Assembly (NCBI RefSeq): GCF_000718775.1
Contig: NZ_JOCB01000044.1
Span: 11,531 to 75,530 of the forward strand
Direction: 5' to 3'
Origin: Streptomyces sp. NRRL S-31
GTDB lineage: Bacteria > Actinomycetota > Actinomycetes > Streptomycetales > Streptomycetaceae
Length of the DNA: 64,000 nt
Part shown: positions 34,604 to 42,666 of the stretch, piece by piece
How positions within the stretch are numbered: position 1 is the stretch's first letter
How the letters are laid out: each line of letters starts with the position of its first letter
The notes under the pieces: model-generated
The model's input: only the letters and a program-made list of their open reading frames with translations
Told to the model about the DNA's origin: nothing
The model's database searches: none
Made by a program: the position numbers and the translations under genes

Positions 34604-35248
34604 GTGCACGTCCAGGAATGGCTCGACTCGGTGCCCGCCGTCGCCGTCTACGCCGTGGTGGCCCTGGTGATCGGCGTGGAGAGCCTGGGCATCCCGTTGC
34701 CGGGCGAGATCGTCCTCGTCTCCGCGGCCCTGATGTCCTCCCAGCACACGGGCGTCAACCCGGTCGTCCTCGGTGCCTGCGCGACCGCCGGCGCGGTGAT
34801 CGGCGACTCCATCGGCTACGCCATCGGCCGCAAGGGCGGACGCCCGCTGCTGGCCTGGCTCGGCGGGAAGTTCCCGCGCCACTTCAGCGCGGGACACGTG
34901 GCCACGGCCGAGCGGTCCTTCGAGAAGTGGGGCATGTGGGCGGTCTTCTTCGGCCGTTTCGTCGCCCTGCTGCGCATCTTCGCCGGCCCCCTCGCGGGCG
35001 TGCTGCACATGCCGTACTGGAAGTTCCTGATCGCCAACGTCCTCGGCGGCATCTGCTGGGCCGGCGGCACCACGGCCGTCATCTACTACATCGGCGTCGT
35101 CGCCGAGGACTGGCTGAAGCGCTTCTCGTACCTGGGCCTGGGCGTGGCCGTGCTGATCGGCCTGGCCTCCCTGCTGATCCTCAAGCGCAAGGCGAAGAAG
35201 GCGCAGGCCGAGCGGCGCGAGGCGGAACCGGTGGGTGCCCGGGACTGA
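34604..35248 (+). CDS. DedA-family (VTT) membrane protein
   Basis: 214 residues. The family motifs are PLPGEIVLVSAALM with the acidic residue in the first membrane region, GYAIGRKGG, and FFGRFVALLRIFAGPLAGVLHMPYWKF with the conserved FGRF..R.G region. Proteins of this family translocate lipids, including undecaprenyl phosphate. The GTG at 34604 follows GGGAGGAA. The C-terminus is basic and charged. It is divergent from the UPF0104-type gene. Confidence 0.93.
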   Translation: MHVQEWLDSVPAVAVYAVVALVIGVESLGIPLPGEIVLVSAALMSSQHTGVNPVVLGACATAGAVIGDSIGYAIGRKGGRPLLAWLGGKFPRHFSAGHVATAERSFEKWGMWAVFFGRFVALLRIFAGPLAGVLHMPYWKFLIANVLGGICWAGGTTAVIYYIGVVAEDWLKRFSYLGLGVAVLIGLASLLILKRKAKKAQAERREAEPVGARD

Positions 35249-35262
35249 GGCGCCCCGGCCGA

Positions 35263-35286
35263 GCGGCGGGCACCCGCCCCCGCCGC
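35263..35286. terminator. Bidirectional hairpin between dedA-type and carbonic-anhydrase-like genes
   Basis: GCGGCGGG (35263-35270) and CCCGCCGC (35279-35286) pair perfectly around an 8-nt loop in the 40-bp gap between two convergent genes. Confidence 0.5.
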
Positions 35287-35288
35287 GC

Positions 35289-35816
35289 CTACCCGTGCAC
35301 CCCGCGGTGCGCCTCGGCCAGCTCCGTGTACAGGGTGCCGTTGAGGGTCACCCCCGCGCGCTCCTCCTCGGTCAGGCTCCGCCGCACCTTGGCCGGCACC
35401 CCCGCCACCAGCGACCCCGGCGGCACCACCATCCCCTGCGGCACCAGGGCCTGGGCCGCGACCAGCGAGCCGGCCCCGATCACCGCGCCGTTGAGCACGG
35501 TCGCCCCCATCCCGACGAGGCAGTCGTCCTCCACGGTGGCCCCGTGCACCACCGCGTTGTGCCCGATGGACACCCGCTCCCCGACGGTCACCGGGAACCC
35601 GGGATCGGCGTGCAGGGTGACGTTGTCCTGCACATTGGCCCGCGCCCCCACGGTGATCCTCTCGACGTCGGCGCGCACGACGGCGCCGTACCAGACACTG
35701 GCCCCGGCATGCAGCGTGACGTCCCCGATCACGGACGCCGTGGGCGCCACGAACGCCTCCGGGTCGATCCGGGGCTCCTTGCCCCCGATACCCGCGATCA
35801 GCGCCTTGTGCGTCAT
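35289..35816 (-). CDS. Gamma-carbonic-anhydrase-like hexapeptide-repeat protein
   Basis: A 175-residue left-handed beta-helix protein. Hexapeptide turns run from ASVIGDVTLHAGASVWYGAVVRAD through GARANVQDNV to VSIGHNAVVHG. Histidines at the metal-site positions are present (TLHAD, IGHNAVVHG). The C-terminal helix packs back on the barrel. Close relatives are annotated as gamma-carbonic anhydrases or PaaY-like thioesterase/transferase proteins; activity varies. The ATG at 35816 was chosen because GAGGAGA precedes it; an in-frame ATG upstream lacks a site. Confidence 0.9.
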   Translation of the reverse strand: MTHKALIAGIGGKEPRIDPEAFVAPTASVIGDVTLHAGASVWYGAVVRADVERITVGARANVQDNVTLHADPGFPVTVGERVSIGHNAVVHGATVEDDCLVGMGATVLNGAVIGAGSLVAAQALVPQGMVVPPGSLVAGVPAKVRRSLTEEERAGVTLNGTLYTELAEAHRGVHG

Positions 35817-35925
35817 CACCGTCTCCTCGTGTCGGCCGTACACGGCACGGTACGACACCGGGTGGGGCAAAGATCACAGCAGCCCGCCCTCTCCGCCGGA
35901 GGCGACCGCTGAGTAACGTGAGCCC

Positions 35926-36690
35926 GTGCCGAAGCGCAAGAACACGTTCTCATCCTGGCGGCGGGGCCTGGCCCAGCGAGCCGTCCACGCGGCCTGGTCC
36001 TGGGCACGGCGCGCCGGGTCCGTCACGGCCGAGCACCCGGCGGGGTTCCGCTTCGGCGCGATCGGCGAGGCCACCCGGCTGGCCTTCCCGCTCGGCACCG
36101 TCTTCGGCGAGCCGTGGATCCGGATCGGCTCCTACTGCATCATCGCCGAGCAGGTCACCCTCACCGCCGGCCTGATGCCCGGCCTCGACCTCGGCCCCGA
36201 CCCGATCCTGCGCATCGGCGACGGCGTGGTCCTCGGCCGCGGCAGCCATGTCATCGCCGACACCACGGTCACCATCGGCCGCGACTGCTACTTCGGCCCG
36301 TACGTCTACGTCACCTCGACCAACCACTCCTACGACGATCCGCACGAGCCCATCGGCAAGCAGTGGCCGCGGATGGAGCCGGTGGTGATCGGACCGGGCT
36401 GCTGGATCGGCACCGGCGCGGTGATCCTGCCGGGGGCGCGGATCGGCCGGAACGTGGTCGTGGCGGCCGGCGCGGTGGTCCGGGGCACGGTGCCCGACCA
36501 CGCCGTGGTGGCGGGGGCGCCCGCCCGGGTCGTACGGCGCTGGACGCCCGACGACGGCTGGCAGCCGCCGCTGCGCACCCCCGCGCCGGTGCCGATCCCG
36601 GACGGCACGACGCCGGAGCAGCTGCGGGCGCTGGCGGACCTGGACGAGGACGCGGTGGCGCGGCTCGCCGCGCTGGACTCCGACGGCTGA
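35926..36690 (+). CDS. Hexapeptide-repeat acyltransferase (maltose/xenobiotic acetyltransferase-like)
   Basis: 254 residues. An Arg-rich N-terminus of about 50 residues is followed by a left-handed beta-helix: IRIGSYCIIAEQVTL, ILRIGDGVVLGRGSHVIADTTVTIGRDCYFGPYVYVTSTNHSYDD and VIGPGCWIGTGAVILPGARIGRNVVVAAGAVVRG. The histidine in TSTNHSYDD sits where the catalytic His of LbH acetyltransferases lies. A basic/acidic C-terminal tail follows. The GTG start at 35926 has only a weak ribosome site. The acceptor (sugar, lipid or antibiotic) is not evident. Confidence 0.88.
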   Translation: MPKRKNTFSSWRRGLAQRAVHAAWSWARRAGSVTAEHPAGFRFGAIGEATRLAFPLGTVFGEPWIRIGSYCIIAEQVTLTAGLMPGLDLGPDPILRIGDGVVLGRGSHVIADTTVTIGRDCYFGPYVYVTSTNHSYDDPHEPIGKQWPRMEPVVIGPGCWIGTGAVILPGARIGRNVVVAAGAVVRGTVPDHAVVAGAPARVVRRWTPDDGWQPPLRTPAPVPIPDGTTPEQLRALADLDEDAVARLAALDSDG

Positions 36691-36828
36691 CCCGGGCGGC
36701 GGCCCGGCCGGAAGGGGAGCCGGGCTGCGGCCCGCGGCCCGGCCCCGCAGTAGAGTTTGCCGGACGACCAGGCGCACCACACCGTAGGTCCGTGGGCTGA
36801 ACCGCGCCGGACCGCGCTGACGAACCCC

Positions 36829-37428
36829 GTGAACTCCCCGGATATTGGACCCAACGTGTCGGACCTCGAACTTCTGACCCAGTCCCTGGCGCGCAACGTC
36901 AGGCACTGGCGCTCGGTGCGCGGCTTCACCCTGGACGTGCTCGCCGCCCGGGCCGGTGTCAGCCGCGGCATGCTCATCCAGATCGAGCAGGCCCGCACCA
37001 ACCCCAGCATCGGCACGGTCGTCAAGATCGGTGACGCGCTCGGCGTCAGCGTCACCACGCTCCTCGACTACGAGCGGGGCCCGAAGGTCCGCGTCGTCCC
37101 CGCCGAACGGGCCGTACGGCTCTGGCACACGGACGCCGGCAGCTACAACCGGCTGCTCGCCGGTACGGAGGCGCCCGGACCGCTGGAGATGTGGGACTGG
37201 CGGCTGATGCCGGGGGAGCACAGCCCCTCCGAGCCGCACCCCGCCGGCACGGTCGAGCTGGTGCATGTCACCACCGGCGAGCTGACCCTCAGCGTGGACG
37301 GCGCGGAGTACCGCGTGCCGGCCGGCGCGAGCGCCTCCTTCGAGGCCAACGTCCCGCACCGGTACGAGAACCGGGGCGAGACGCCGATGGAGATGGTGAT
37401 GGCGGTGTCCGTACCGCCCGTGCCGTGA
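36829..37428 (+). CDS. XRE-family regulator with C-terminal cupin domain
   Basis: 199 residues. The N-terminal helix-turn-helix is clear: VRHWRSVRGFTLDVLAARAGVSRGMLIQIEQARTNPSIGTVVKIGDALGV. The C-terminal cupin barrel has MPGEHSPSEPHPAGTVELVHVTTGELTLSVDG and PAGASASFEANVPHRYEN, a small-molecule or metal-binding fold. It represses or activates target genes in response to a ligand. GTG codons at 36829 and 36856 are both possible starts; no strong ribosome site decides. The target is unknown. The YbaK-like gene 43 bp downstream could be cotranscribed. Confidence 0.9.
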   Translation: MNSPDIGPNVSDLELLTQSLARNVRHWRSVRGFTLDVLAARAGVSRGMLIQIEQARTNPSIGTVVKIGDALGVSVTTLLDYERGPKVRVVPAERAVRLWHTDAGSYNRLLAGTEAPGPLEMWDWRLMPGEHSPSEPHPAGTVELVHVTTGELTLSVDGAEYRVPAGASASFEANVPHRYENRGETPMEMVMAVSVPPVP

Positions 37429-37471
37429 GACGCCGGTACGGCGGGCGGGCGGACCTTGCTAGCGTGCGGCC

Positions 37472-38029
37472 ATGCGCGCACCCATCGGCGACTTCGACAC
37501 CGCCACCCCCGCCCCGGACTGCCTGGACGAGCTGACCGCCCCCGTCGCCGACGCGGTGCGCGACTGGCAGGGCACGGTCCCCGCCGACCGGATCCTCTAC
37601 GTCGACACCGACCCGCGCTGGGCCGACACCGCCGTCTTCGTCGAGCACTACGGCCGCGATCTGCTGGAGCGGTCGGCGAACTGCGTGGTGGTCGCGGGCA
37701 AGCGGGCCGGCGAGACCAGGCTCGCCGCCTGCGTGGTGCTCTCCACCACCCGGGCCGACGTCAACGGCGTCGCCCGCCGCCAACTGGGCGCCCGCAAAGC
37801 CTCGTTCGCCTCCATGGAGACGGCGACCGGCGAGACCGGCATGGAGTACGGCGGCATCACGCCGCTCGGCCTGCCCACGGGCTGGCCGGTGCTGGTGGAC
37901 GCGGCCGTCGCCGACCTGCCCTACGTCCTGGTCGGCAGCGGGCGCCGGCGCGGCAAGCTCCTGGTGCCCGGCAAGGCGCTGGCCGAACTGCCCGGCGCCG
38001 TGGTGCTGGAGGGGCTGGGCGTCGCCTGA
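37472..38029 (+). CDS. YbaK/EbsC-type aminoacyl-tRNA deacylase-like protein
   Basis: 185 residues with the YbaK/ProRS-editing fold: NCVVVAGKRAGETRLAACVVLSTTRADVNGVARRQLGARKASFAS, then EYGGITPLGLPTGWPVLVD. The Lys in LGARKASF and the GGITPLG loop are the conserved catalytic/binding residues of trans-editing proteins that remove mischarged amino acids from tRNA. The ATG at 37472 is followed at once by domain sequence. It is convergent to pobA across a GC-rich hairpin. Confidence 0.88.
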   Translation: MRAPIGDFDTATPAPDCLDELTAPVADAVRDWQGTVPADRILYVDTDPRWADTAVFVEHYGRDLLERSANCVVVAGKRAGETRLAACVVLSTTRADVNGVARRQLGARKASFASMETATGETGMEYGGITPLGLPTGWPVLVDAAVADLPYVLVGSGRRRGKLLVPGKALAELPGAVVLEGLGVA

Positions 38030-38048
38030 CCCCACCGTGCGTGGCCGG

Positions 38049-38095
38049 CCGGCGCGCGCCGCGGGCCCGCCACGCCCGGGACCGGCGCGCGCCGG
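38049..38095. terminator. 13-bp GC-palindromic hairpin between convergent genes
   Basis: CCGGCGCGCGCCG (38049-38061) pairs with CGGCGCGCGCCGG (38083-38095) across a 21-nt loop. It lies between the ybaK-like gene and pobA and could stop transcripts from both sides. Confidence 0.55.
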
Positions 38096-38100
38096 AGCGC

Positions 38101-38180
38101 CGCCCGTTCGGTACGCGCCGGTCATGCCGAGGTGCCGCGGCGACGCCCGTTCAGTACGTGTCGGCCGTGCCGAGGTACTG
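38101..38180. repeat. Diverged 37-bp direct duplication of the pobA 3' end
   Basis: 38101-38137 repeats 38144-38180, the end of pobA including its stop codon, with 30 of 37 positions identical. It is an older version of the stop-codon duplications seen elsewhere in the window. Confidence 0.7.
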
Positions 38181-39371
38181 CTCGGCGAAGGCCGCCGCCG
38201 CGGCCGGTGAGGAGAACAGTCGGCGCAGCCGGGCCAGCGTGGTGCCGGCCCGGTAGGGGTCGCCGTCGGACACCCCGTGGAAGATCTCGGCGAGCCACCG
38301 CGAGAAATCCTGGTACTCCCACACCCGCCGCAGGCACCGCGCCGAGTAGCCGTCCAGGCCCGAGTCGTCGCCCTCGGCCAGGTGCGCGACGAGGGCGTCG
38401 CCGAGGAGGAACGCGTCGTTCAGGGCGAGGTTCATGCCCTTCGCGGCGATCGGCGCGACGAGGTGTGCCGCGTCACCGGCCAGGAAGAGACGGCCGAACA
38501 CCATGGGTTCGACCACGTAGTCGTGCATGTCCAGCACCCGCTTCTCCAGCAGCGGGCCCTCCGTCAGCGGCGGGCGGTCCGCCGCCCGCAGGCGCCGCTG
38601 GAGCTCCGCCCAGACCCGCTCGTCGGGCCAGTCGGCCGGGTCGTCGCCGGGCGGGCACTGGAGGTAGTAGCGGGTGAGCCGGGAACTGCGGGGCATCTGC
38701 CCGGCGAACCCGCCCGGGTGCATGCCGAACAGCACGCGGTCCGCGCACGGCGGGGCCTCGGCCAGCAACGCCAGCCAGCCGATGCCGTAATCGTGCCGGG
38801 AGGTCCGCGCCCGCGCCGGCAGCGCGGCCCGGCTCACCCCGCGCGGTCCGTCGCAGCCGGCGATGAAGTCACAGTGGACCAGGCGCCGTTCACCGGTGTC
38901 CGGGTCGGTGTACGAGACGGCGGGCCGGTCCGAGTCCGGCTCGTGCAGGCGCACGTCCCGCACCCCGAAGCGGATGTCCCCGCCGCGCACGTCGGCGTAC
39001 TCCCGCACCAGGTCGGTCACCAGCAGGGGCTGCGAGTAGACCCAGTGATGACGGCCCGTCAGCTCTGTGTGGGCGAAGCGGTGGGCCCGGCCGTCGAAGC
39101 GGAACTCGCACTCCGAGTGGCGTTCCGCGCGCTCCAGCAGCCGGTCGGCCAGACCGCGTCGTTCCAGGCCGCGCACGGCCCATTCCTCGATGACCCCGGC
39201 GCGCGGCCGCTGTTCGATGAACTCGCGGGTCCCGGCCTCCAGGACCAGGCAGTCGACACCGGCCGCCCGCAGGATGTTGCCGACGGTCAGGCCGGCCGGT
39301 CCGGCACCCACGACGACCACCGGGAAACGTTCGGCGGAAGGGGAGTTGAAGGGGGAGGGAGCAGACGTCAC
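38151..39371 (-). CDS. pobA: 4-hydroxybenzoate 3-monooxygenase
   Basis: Flavoprotein hydroxylase that turns 4-hydroxybenzoate into protocatechuate, the entry to the beta-ketoadipate pathway. The 406-residue protein has the FAD motif VVVVGAGPAGLTVGNIL (residues 17-33), the substrate segment EFIEQRPRAGVIEEWAV typical of PobA, FIAGCDGPRG and the second FAD motif GRLFLAGDAAHLVAPIAAKGMNLALNDA. The GTG at 39371 lies next to a CATAAT-like -10 sequence that would make a leaderless message. A perfect 15-bp inverted repeat lies just upstream. The APC permease upstream on the same strand could import an aromatic substrate, but this is only inferred. Confidence 0.95.
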   Translation of the reverse strand: MTSAPSPFNSPSAERFPVVVVGAGPAGLTVGNILRAAGVDCLVLEAGTREFIEQRPRAGVIEEWAVRGLERRGLADRLLERAERHSECEFRFDGRAHRFAHTELTGRHHWVYSQPLLVTDLVREYADVRGGDIRFGVRDVRLHEPDSDRPAVSYTDPDTGERRLVHCDFIAGCDGPRGVSRAALPARARTSRHDYGIGWLALLAEAPPCADRVLFGMHPGGFAGQMPRSSRLTRYYLQCPPGDDPADWPDERVWAELQRRLRAADRPPLTEGPLLEKRVLDMHDYVVEPMVFGRLFLAGDAAHLVAPIAAKGMNLALNDAFLLGDALVAHLAEGDDSGLDGYSARCLRRVWEYQDFSRWLAEIFHGVSDGDPYRAGTTLARLRRLFSSPAAAAAFAEQYLGTADTY

Positions 39372-39381
39372 CCCAGCATTA

Positions 39382-39420
39382 TGACGGTGTCCCGTCAGTC
39401 GAGCCGACGGGACACCGTCA
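39382..39420. promoter_or_regulatory. Perfect 15-bp inverted repeat between the APC permease and pobA
   Basis: TGACGGTGTCCCGTC (39382-39396) and GACGGGACACCGTCA (39406-39420) are exactly complementary with a 9-nt spacer. On the minus strand the right arm ends next to CATAAT, a good -10, six bases before the pobA GTG. It can serve as an operator for pobA (for example an IclR-type PobR) and/or as a terminator for the permease gene. Confidence 0.7.
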
Positions 39421-39437
39421 GGGCGGCGCGGTACGGG

Positions 39438-41072
39438 TCAGTGCGCGGGCATGTCCGTGACCACGACCTCGTCGATGCTGCGCTCGATCGCCTCGGGCCG
39501 CGACGCGGTGGCCTTGGCCCAGTAGTAGACGGCCAGCGAGAAGACCGCGACGACCAGGATGTCCCACCACAGCGGAATGGTGCCCCGGCCGCCGAAGCCG
39601 CCCAGCCAGGAGATCAGGCCCAGGCCCACCAGGTAACCGGGCAGCCACTGCGCGGCCCTGAAGTCCAGCCGGGGCGCGTCGGGCAGCCGCTTGCGCGTGG
39701 CGTACCAGGCGTAGGAGCCGAGGAGCACGTAGCCGAGCAGGATCGCGAAGCCCAGCCGCCACAGGGTGTTCCAGCCGGACCAGTAGATGATGAGGTCGGC
39801 GACCACGAAGGACAGCGGCGAGACGACCTTGCCGCCGGGCAGCCGGTACGGGCGCTCCCGGTGCGGCAGCCGGTCGGCGAAGACGCCGTAGGCCAGCGGA
39901 GCGCCCGCGTACATCAGCACGCTCGCCGAGGTGATGAAGCCGACCAGTTCCTGCCAGCTCGGGAACGGCAGGAAGCAGAACACGCCGGTGACGAACGACA
40001 TGAGCAGGCCGAACCACGGCACGCCACGCTTGTCGGTCAGGGCGAACGCCTTCGGCGCGTAGCCGTTCCTGGCCAGGCCGAAGGAGACGCGCGAGGTGGC
40101 GGTGGTGTAGATCAGGCCGGTGCCGCCGGGGGAGATGATCGCGTCGATGTAGAGCACCCAGCCGAGCCAGCCCAGGCCCACGATGGTCGCCAGGCCCGCC
40201 CAGGGGCCGCTGATGCCCGCGAAGTCGAGCTTGGCCCAGCCGTGCGCGAAGGAACCGTGCGGCAGCGCGGCGATGAACACGACCTGGAGCAGGATGTAGA
40301 TCACGGCGCCGATCGCCACCGAGCCGAGGGTCGCCCGCGGCAGGTCGCGCTTGGGGTTGCGGCTCTCGCCCGCCAACTGGATCGCCTGCTCGAAGCCGAG
40401 CAGCGCGAAGATGATGCCGCTGGTGCTGATCGCGCCGAGGACGCCCTTGGCGCCGAACGGGGCGAAGCCCTCGGAGGTGAAGTTGCCCGGGTGGAAGTTG
40501 CCCGCGGCGATGATGAAGATCGCCCCGAGCGGGACGGCGATCTTCCACCAGGTGGCGGCGCTGTTGGTGTGGGCCAGGGCCCGGACGCCGAAGAAGTTGA
40601 CCCCGACGAAGACCGCCATCAGCAGCACGGCCGTGAGGAAACCGCTGGGCGTCAGCGTTCCGTCGGTGTGCTGGAGGCTCTGGGCCCACTGCCAGTGACC
40701 GGCGTAACCGATCATGGCCTCGACCTCGATCGGCGCGACGGTGGCGGCCTGGAGCCAGGAGAACCAGCCGAAGGACATGCCGGCCAGACCGCCGAAGGCG
40801 TAGTGCGGGTAGCGGGCCGTGCCGCCCGCCACCGGGAACATGCCGCCCAGCTCGGCGTGCACGAGCGCGAGGAGCACGATGGCCACCGCGCCGATCACCC
40901 AGGAGATGACCGCCGCGGGGCCGGCCACCACGACCGCCTTCTCGGCGCCGTACAGCCAGCCGGAGCCGATGATCGAGCCCACCGAGGCCCACATCAGTCC
41001 GATCAGCCCGACATCCCGGCGCAGACCGCCGGACTCCGTCGTGGCCTGTGGCAAGGCGTCGACTTTCGCCAT
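39438..41072 (-). CDS. APC-superfamily amino acid/amine permease
   Basis: A 544-residue permease with about 12 membrane segments. The first, GLIGLMWASVGSIIGSGWLYGAEKA, carries the GSGW variant of the APC motif. FALLGFEQAIQLAGESRNPKRDLPRATLGS is the conserved segment after TM6. The ATG at 41072 follows GAGAGG; a longer in-frame start at 41108 has no site. The substrate is an amino acid, amine or related organic acid. It is followed by the inverted repeat and pobA, so an aromatic-acid link is possible. Confidence 0.92.
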   Translation of the reverse strand: MAKVDALPQATTESGGLRRDVGLIGLMWASVGSIIGSGWLYGAEKAVVVAGPAAVISWVIGAVAIVLLALVHAELGGMFPVAGGTARYPHYAFGGLAGMSFGWFSWLQAATVAPIEVEAMIGYAGHWQWAQSLQHTDGTLTPSGFLTAVLLMAVFVGVNFFGVRALAHTNSAATWWKIAVPLGAIFIIAAGNFHPGNFTSEGFAPFGAKGVLGAISTSGIIFALLGFEQAIQLAGESRNPKRDLPRATLGSVAIGAVIYILLQVVFIAALPHGSFAHGWAKLDFAGISGPWAGLATIVGLGWLGWVLYIDAIISPGGTGLIYTTATSRVSFGLARNGYAPKAFALTDKRGVPWFGLLMSFVTGVFCFLPFPSWQELVGFITSASVLMYAGAPLAYGVFADRLPHRERPYRLPGGKVVSPLSFVVADLIIYWSGWNTLWRLGFAILLGYVLLGSYAWYATRKRLPDAPRLDFRAAQWLPGYLVGLGLISWLGGFGGRGTIPLWWDILVVAVFSLAVYYWAKATASRPEAIERSIDEVVVTDMPAH

Positions 41073-41124
41073 GTCTAGGGGCCTCTCAGTTCGTGAACGC
41101 TCGATCAACGAGCAATGAGGCCAC

Positions 41125-41152
41125 AGGCTAGAAACGCGTTCCCCGTCGGCAA
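41125..41152 (-). promoter_or_regulatory. Candidate promoter of the APC permease gene
   Basis: On the minus strand, TTGCCG (41147-41152) and TAGCCT (41125-41130) are spaced by 16 bp, giving a leader of about 45 nt. An imperfect palindrome (GGATCT at 41179-41184 with AGATCC at 41199-41204) lies upstream and could bind a regulator. The region is unusually AT-rich for this genome. Confidence 0.4.
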
Positions 41153-41274
41153 AAGACTGTTTCCCAAAACTTGACCGAGGATCTTACCGTCCTTGGGTAG
41201 ATCCTTCCCGCAGGTCAGATGGGTGCGGAGAATGTCAATATTCAGCGTGGAATTGTGATGAAGGAGAATTGACA

Positions 41275-41682
41275 CTAGGTCAGGCGGGGAATTTCGATCG
41301 CCGGGCACCGGTCCATGACCATGTCGACACCGGCCGCCCCGGTCCGCTCGTAGGCCGCCTCGTCGACGACCCCCAGCTGGAACCAGACCCCGCGCGCGCC
41401 CTTGCGCACCGCCTCGTCCGCCACCGCGCCGGCCAGCTCGCTGTTCACGAAGACGTCCACCACGTCCACGTCGAAGGGGATGTCCGCGAGGGAGGCGTAG
41501 CCCCGCTCCCCGTGCACGGTCTCCGCCTTCGGGTGGACCGGCACGATCCGCTTGCCGAACCGCTGGAGCGTCCGCGCCACGCCGTACGCGGCCCGGTTCT
41601 CGTTCGAGGACAGCCCGACCACCGCCCAGGTGTCGCCCAGCTCGGTCAGTATCCTGCGGGTCGTCGCGTCGTCGCCGTACAT
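41275..41682 (-). CDS. CoA-binding (YccU-like) protein
   Basis: 135-residue Rossmann-fold protein of the CoA_binding_2 family. Typical features are ILTELGDTWAVVGLSSNENRAAYGVARTLQRFGKRIVPVHP at residues 10-50, then VDVVDVFVNSELAGAVADEAVRKGARGVWFQLGV and a late MDRCPAIEIPRL. Relatives resemble the CoA-binding domain of succinyl-CoA synthetase; the cellular role is unclear. The ATG at 41682 follows GAGGAGG. It is divergent from the CysS-like gene and ends 202 bp before the permease start. Confidence 0.9.
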   Translation of the reverse strand: MYGDDATTRRILTELGDTWAVVGLSSNENRAAYGVARTLQRFGKRIVPVHPKAETVHGERGYASLADIPFDVDVVDVFVNSELAGAVADEAVRKGARGVWFQLGVVDEAAYERTGAAGVDMVMDRCPAIEIPRLT

Positions 41683-41835
41683 CGGCCGCCTCCTCGGGCT
41701 GGGGGACTGCGGGGGGTTTCCGCGCGTCGGCACAACATCGTCCGCATGCGCGCGGATTCCCGCCGTACCCCGCCACGCTGTCCGGAATCGGCGCAAGCCG
41801 CTGCGTACGACGGCCCGCCCGCCTACGCTCGCCCC

Positions 41836-42666
41836 GTGCTGCACATCCTCGACGCCCGAACCGGTGAGCCCGTCCCCGCCGCGCCCGCCCGCCGCGCCCT
41901 GACCCGTATCGAGGCCCACGCCGGCGGCCTCGACCCGACGGCCCTGCGGGTGCTGCTCACCGCCGACCTGCTCGTCCGCGCCCTGGAACTGGGCGGCACC
42001 CCGGTATGGACGATCCTCACCGCCCCGCGCGGCCAGCCGGAGCTGCGCACCGCCGCCACCCGGCTCGCCATCCGCCCCTTCGAGGACGCCCGCGACTTCG
42101 CGTCCGGCCTCGGCGAGGCCCAGGCCATCCACGTGACCCAGCGCGCCCCCGGCCGCCCGCCGGGGGAGGGCCCGGTGCTCGAGGTGGCGCCGGTGGAGTG
42201 GTCGGAGGGGACGGGACGCCCGGGCAGGGCGGCGGCGCCCGGTGCCGGGGGCGACGGAGAAGGTGGGGAGTGTGTCGTCGCGGACGGCGGCCCCGCCGCG
42301 GCCGGTGTGCTCCCGGTGCTGCTCGCCGACCCCCCGGTCCTGCGGCTCGCCCTGCTCGCCGTCCCGCGCGGCGAACCCGCGCGGCTGGACCCCGCCGTGC
42401 TGGACGACGCCGCGCGGCGCCTCGCCCGGTGGCGGCGGGCCGTCGCCGGCTGGGCGCGGCAGCCCTCGAGACCGGTCCCCGGCGAGGTCCGCGAGCGGCT
42501 GCGGGCCGCTTGGGAGGACGACCTCGACCTGCCCGCGGTGCTCGGCGTGCTGCGGGACGTGGAGAGCGCGCCCGGTATCCCGGACGGCGCTCGCTTCGAG
42601 ACCTACGCCTACGTCGACCGCCTGCTCGCCCTCGACCTCGCGCGCGACCTCGGGGCCCTCGCGTGA
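41836..42666 (+). CDS. Degenerate cysteinyl-tRNA-synthetase-like protein
   Basis: 276 residues. The N-terminus (LHILDARTGEPV) and a later segment (RLRAAWEDDLDLPAVLGVLRDV... ARFETYAYVDRLLALDLARDLG) look like the start and the catalytic-domain end of CysS/MshC-type enzymes. In CysS the latter reads roughly DDLNTP-AL--L and leads to the KMSKS/anticodon part. The ATP motifs HIGH and KMSKS and the zinc cysteines are absent, so it cannot be a normal aminoacyl-tRNA synthetase. A Gly-rich insert sits in the middle. The assignment is by eye and tentative. The stop overlaps the start of the next gene (GTGA). Confidence 0.6.
   Translation: MLHILDARTGEPVPAAPARRALTRIEAHAGGLDPTALRVLLTADLLVRALELGGTPVWTILTAPRGQPELRTAATRLAIRPFEDARDFASGLGEAQAIHVTQRAPGRPPGEGPVLEVAPVEWSEGTGRPGRAAAPGAGGDGEGGECVVADGGPAAAGVLPVLLADPPVLRLALLAVPRGEPARLDPAVLDDAARRLARWRRAVAGWARQPSRPVPGEVRERLRAAWEDDLDLPAVLGVLRDVESAPGIPDGARFETYAYVDRLLALDLARDLGALA

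Noticed and set aside
41073..41274. A tRNA or riboswitch in the AT-richer gap before the permease gene
   Set aside because: No cloverleaf or T-loop sequence and no recognisable riboswitch core could be found; only an imperfect palindrome and a promoter candidate.
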